A stretch of 6,681 nt of DNA from Paracoccaceae bacterium (GTDB taxonomy: Bacteria; Pseudomonadota; Alphaproteobacteria; Rhodobacterales; Rhodobacteraceae): contig WFTU01000073.1 in the NCBI GenBank assembly GCA_015485375.1, positions 1 through 6,681 on the forward strand. The letters are read 5' to 3'. Made by a program: the position numbers and the translations under genes. This document shows, piece by piece, positions 6,141 to 6,681 of the stretch. A model generated the notes under the pieces. The model was not told the origin of the DNA. It made no database searches and saw nothing but the letters and a program-made list of their open reading frames with translations. How positions within the stretch are numbered: the first letter of the stretch is position 1; each line of letters starts with the position of its first letter.

Positions 6141-6681
6141 ATGGGTTACAAAGAGGTTTACGAAAGCTGGAAAGCCGATCCCGAAGCCTTCTGGATGCAG
6201 GCCGCCGAGGCCATCGACTGGACGAAAAAGCCGACAAAGGCGCTCGATGATTCCAACCCGCCGATGTACCAATGGTATGCGGACGGGGAGGCGAACACCT
6301 GTTACAACGCCCTTGACCGCCATGTGGAGGCAGGTCGCGGCGATCAGGTCGCGGTGATCTACGACAGCCCGATCACCGGCTCGCAACGCAAATTCACCTA
6401 TGCCGAAATGCTCGACCAGGTCTCCCGATTTGCCGGCGCGCTCAGCGCCAAGGGCATCGAGAAGGGCGACCGCGTCGTCATTTACATGCCCATGGTCCCC
6501 GAGGCCGTCGTCGCCATGCTCGCCTGCGCCCGCATCGGCGCGGTGCATTCCGTGGTTTTCGGCGGTTTTGCCGCCAACGAACTGGCCGTGCGTATCGACG
6601 ATGCCACCCCCAAGGCCATCATCGCCGCCTCCTGCGGGATCGAGCCGGGCAGGGTGATCGCCTACAAACCCCTGCTCGACG
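6141..6681 (+). CDS. prpE: Propionyl-CoA synthetase (propionate-CoA ligase), N-terminal part (3' end outside window)
   Basis: The first 180 residues of an AMP-forming acyl-CoA synthetase are visible; the frame is still open at the window end, where full-length relatives have about 630 residues. The enzyme uses ATP to join propionate to CoA through a propionyl-adenylate. Residues 4-60 match the N-terminal domain of the acetyl/propionyl-CoA synthetase family, and the start of the AMP-binding domain follows with YMPMVPEAVVAMLACARIGA at 115-134 and HSVVFGGFAANELAVRIDDA at 136-155. SNPPMYQWYADGEANTCYNA at 38-57 and the later CGIEPGRVIAYKPLLD resemble PrpE of enteric bacteria more than acetyl-CoA synthetase. 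The ATP-binding loop and the adenylation lysine lie downstream, outside the window. Linkage to pccA and the mutase supports propionate as substrate. It lies 52 bp after maeB, probably in the same operon. Confidence 0.9.
   Translation, partial: MGYKEVYESWKADPEAFWMQAAEAIDWTKKPTKALDDSNPPMYQWYADGEANTCYNALDRHVEAGRGDQVAVIYDSPITGSQRKFTYAEMLDQVSRFAGALSAKGIEKGDRVVIYMPMVPEAVVAMLACARIGAVHSVVFGGFAANELAVRIDDATPKAIIAASCGIEPGRVIAYKPLLD

Overview
The window reads as a chromosomal segment of an alphaproteobacterium, most likely a Rhodobacterales (Roseobacter-like) relative. The basis is GC-rich core genes with strong third-position G/C and protein motifs that resemble, from memory, the propionyl-CoA carboxylase and methylmalonyl-CoA mutase of that group. 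No rRNA or other formal marker is present, so the placement is an inference. All five genes lie on the + strand.

Layout: (1) 1-624 is the 3' end of pccA, the biotin-carrying alpha subunit of propionyl-CoA carboxylase. (2) 633-1529 is a complete Mrr-family restriction endonuclease-like gene, visibly lower in GC than its neighbours. (3) 1542-3668 is a complete B12-dependent methylmalonyl-CoA mutase. (4) 3669-3808 is a 140-bp gap with a possible weak promoter and a GC-rich leader. (5) 3809-6088 is a complete MaeB-type malic enzyme with a C-terminal phosphotransacetylase-like domain. (6) 6141-6681 is the 5' part of prpE, propionyl-CoA synthetase, cut by the window end.

The four metabolic genes form one pathway. 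PrpE activates propionate to propionyl-CoA, the carboxylase makes methylmalonyl-CoA, the mutase makes succinyl-CoA, and malic enzyme can decarboxylate the C4 acid malate to pyruvate. Methylmalonyl-CoA epimerase and the carboxylase beta subunit are not in this window.

The observation most worth a second look is the mrr gene lying between pccA and the mutase. A perfect 9-bp direct repeat, GGAGTTCGA, sits at 612-620 (the last codons of pccA) and at 1530-1538 (the mutase ribosome-binding region). Removing one repeat copy plus the 909 bp between them would leave pccA ending in the same residues (MEFE) with a TGA stop sharing one base with the mutase ATG (TGATG). This suggests that a defence-type gene was inserted, without disrupting either neighbour, into a translationally coupled metabolic operon. 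Apart from this I see no sign of a new multi-gene system; the rest is ordinary propionate metabolism.
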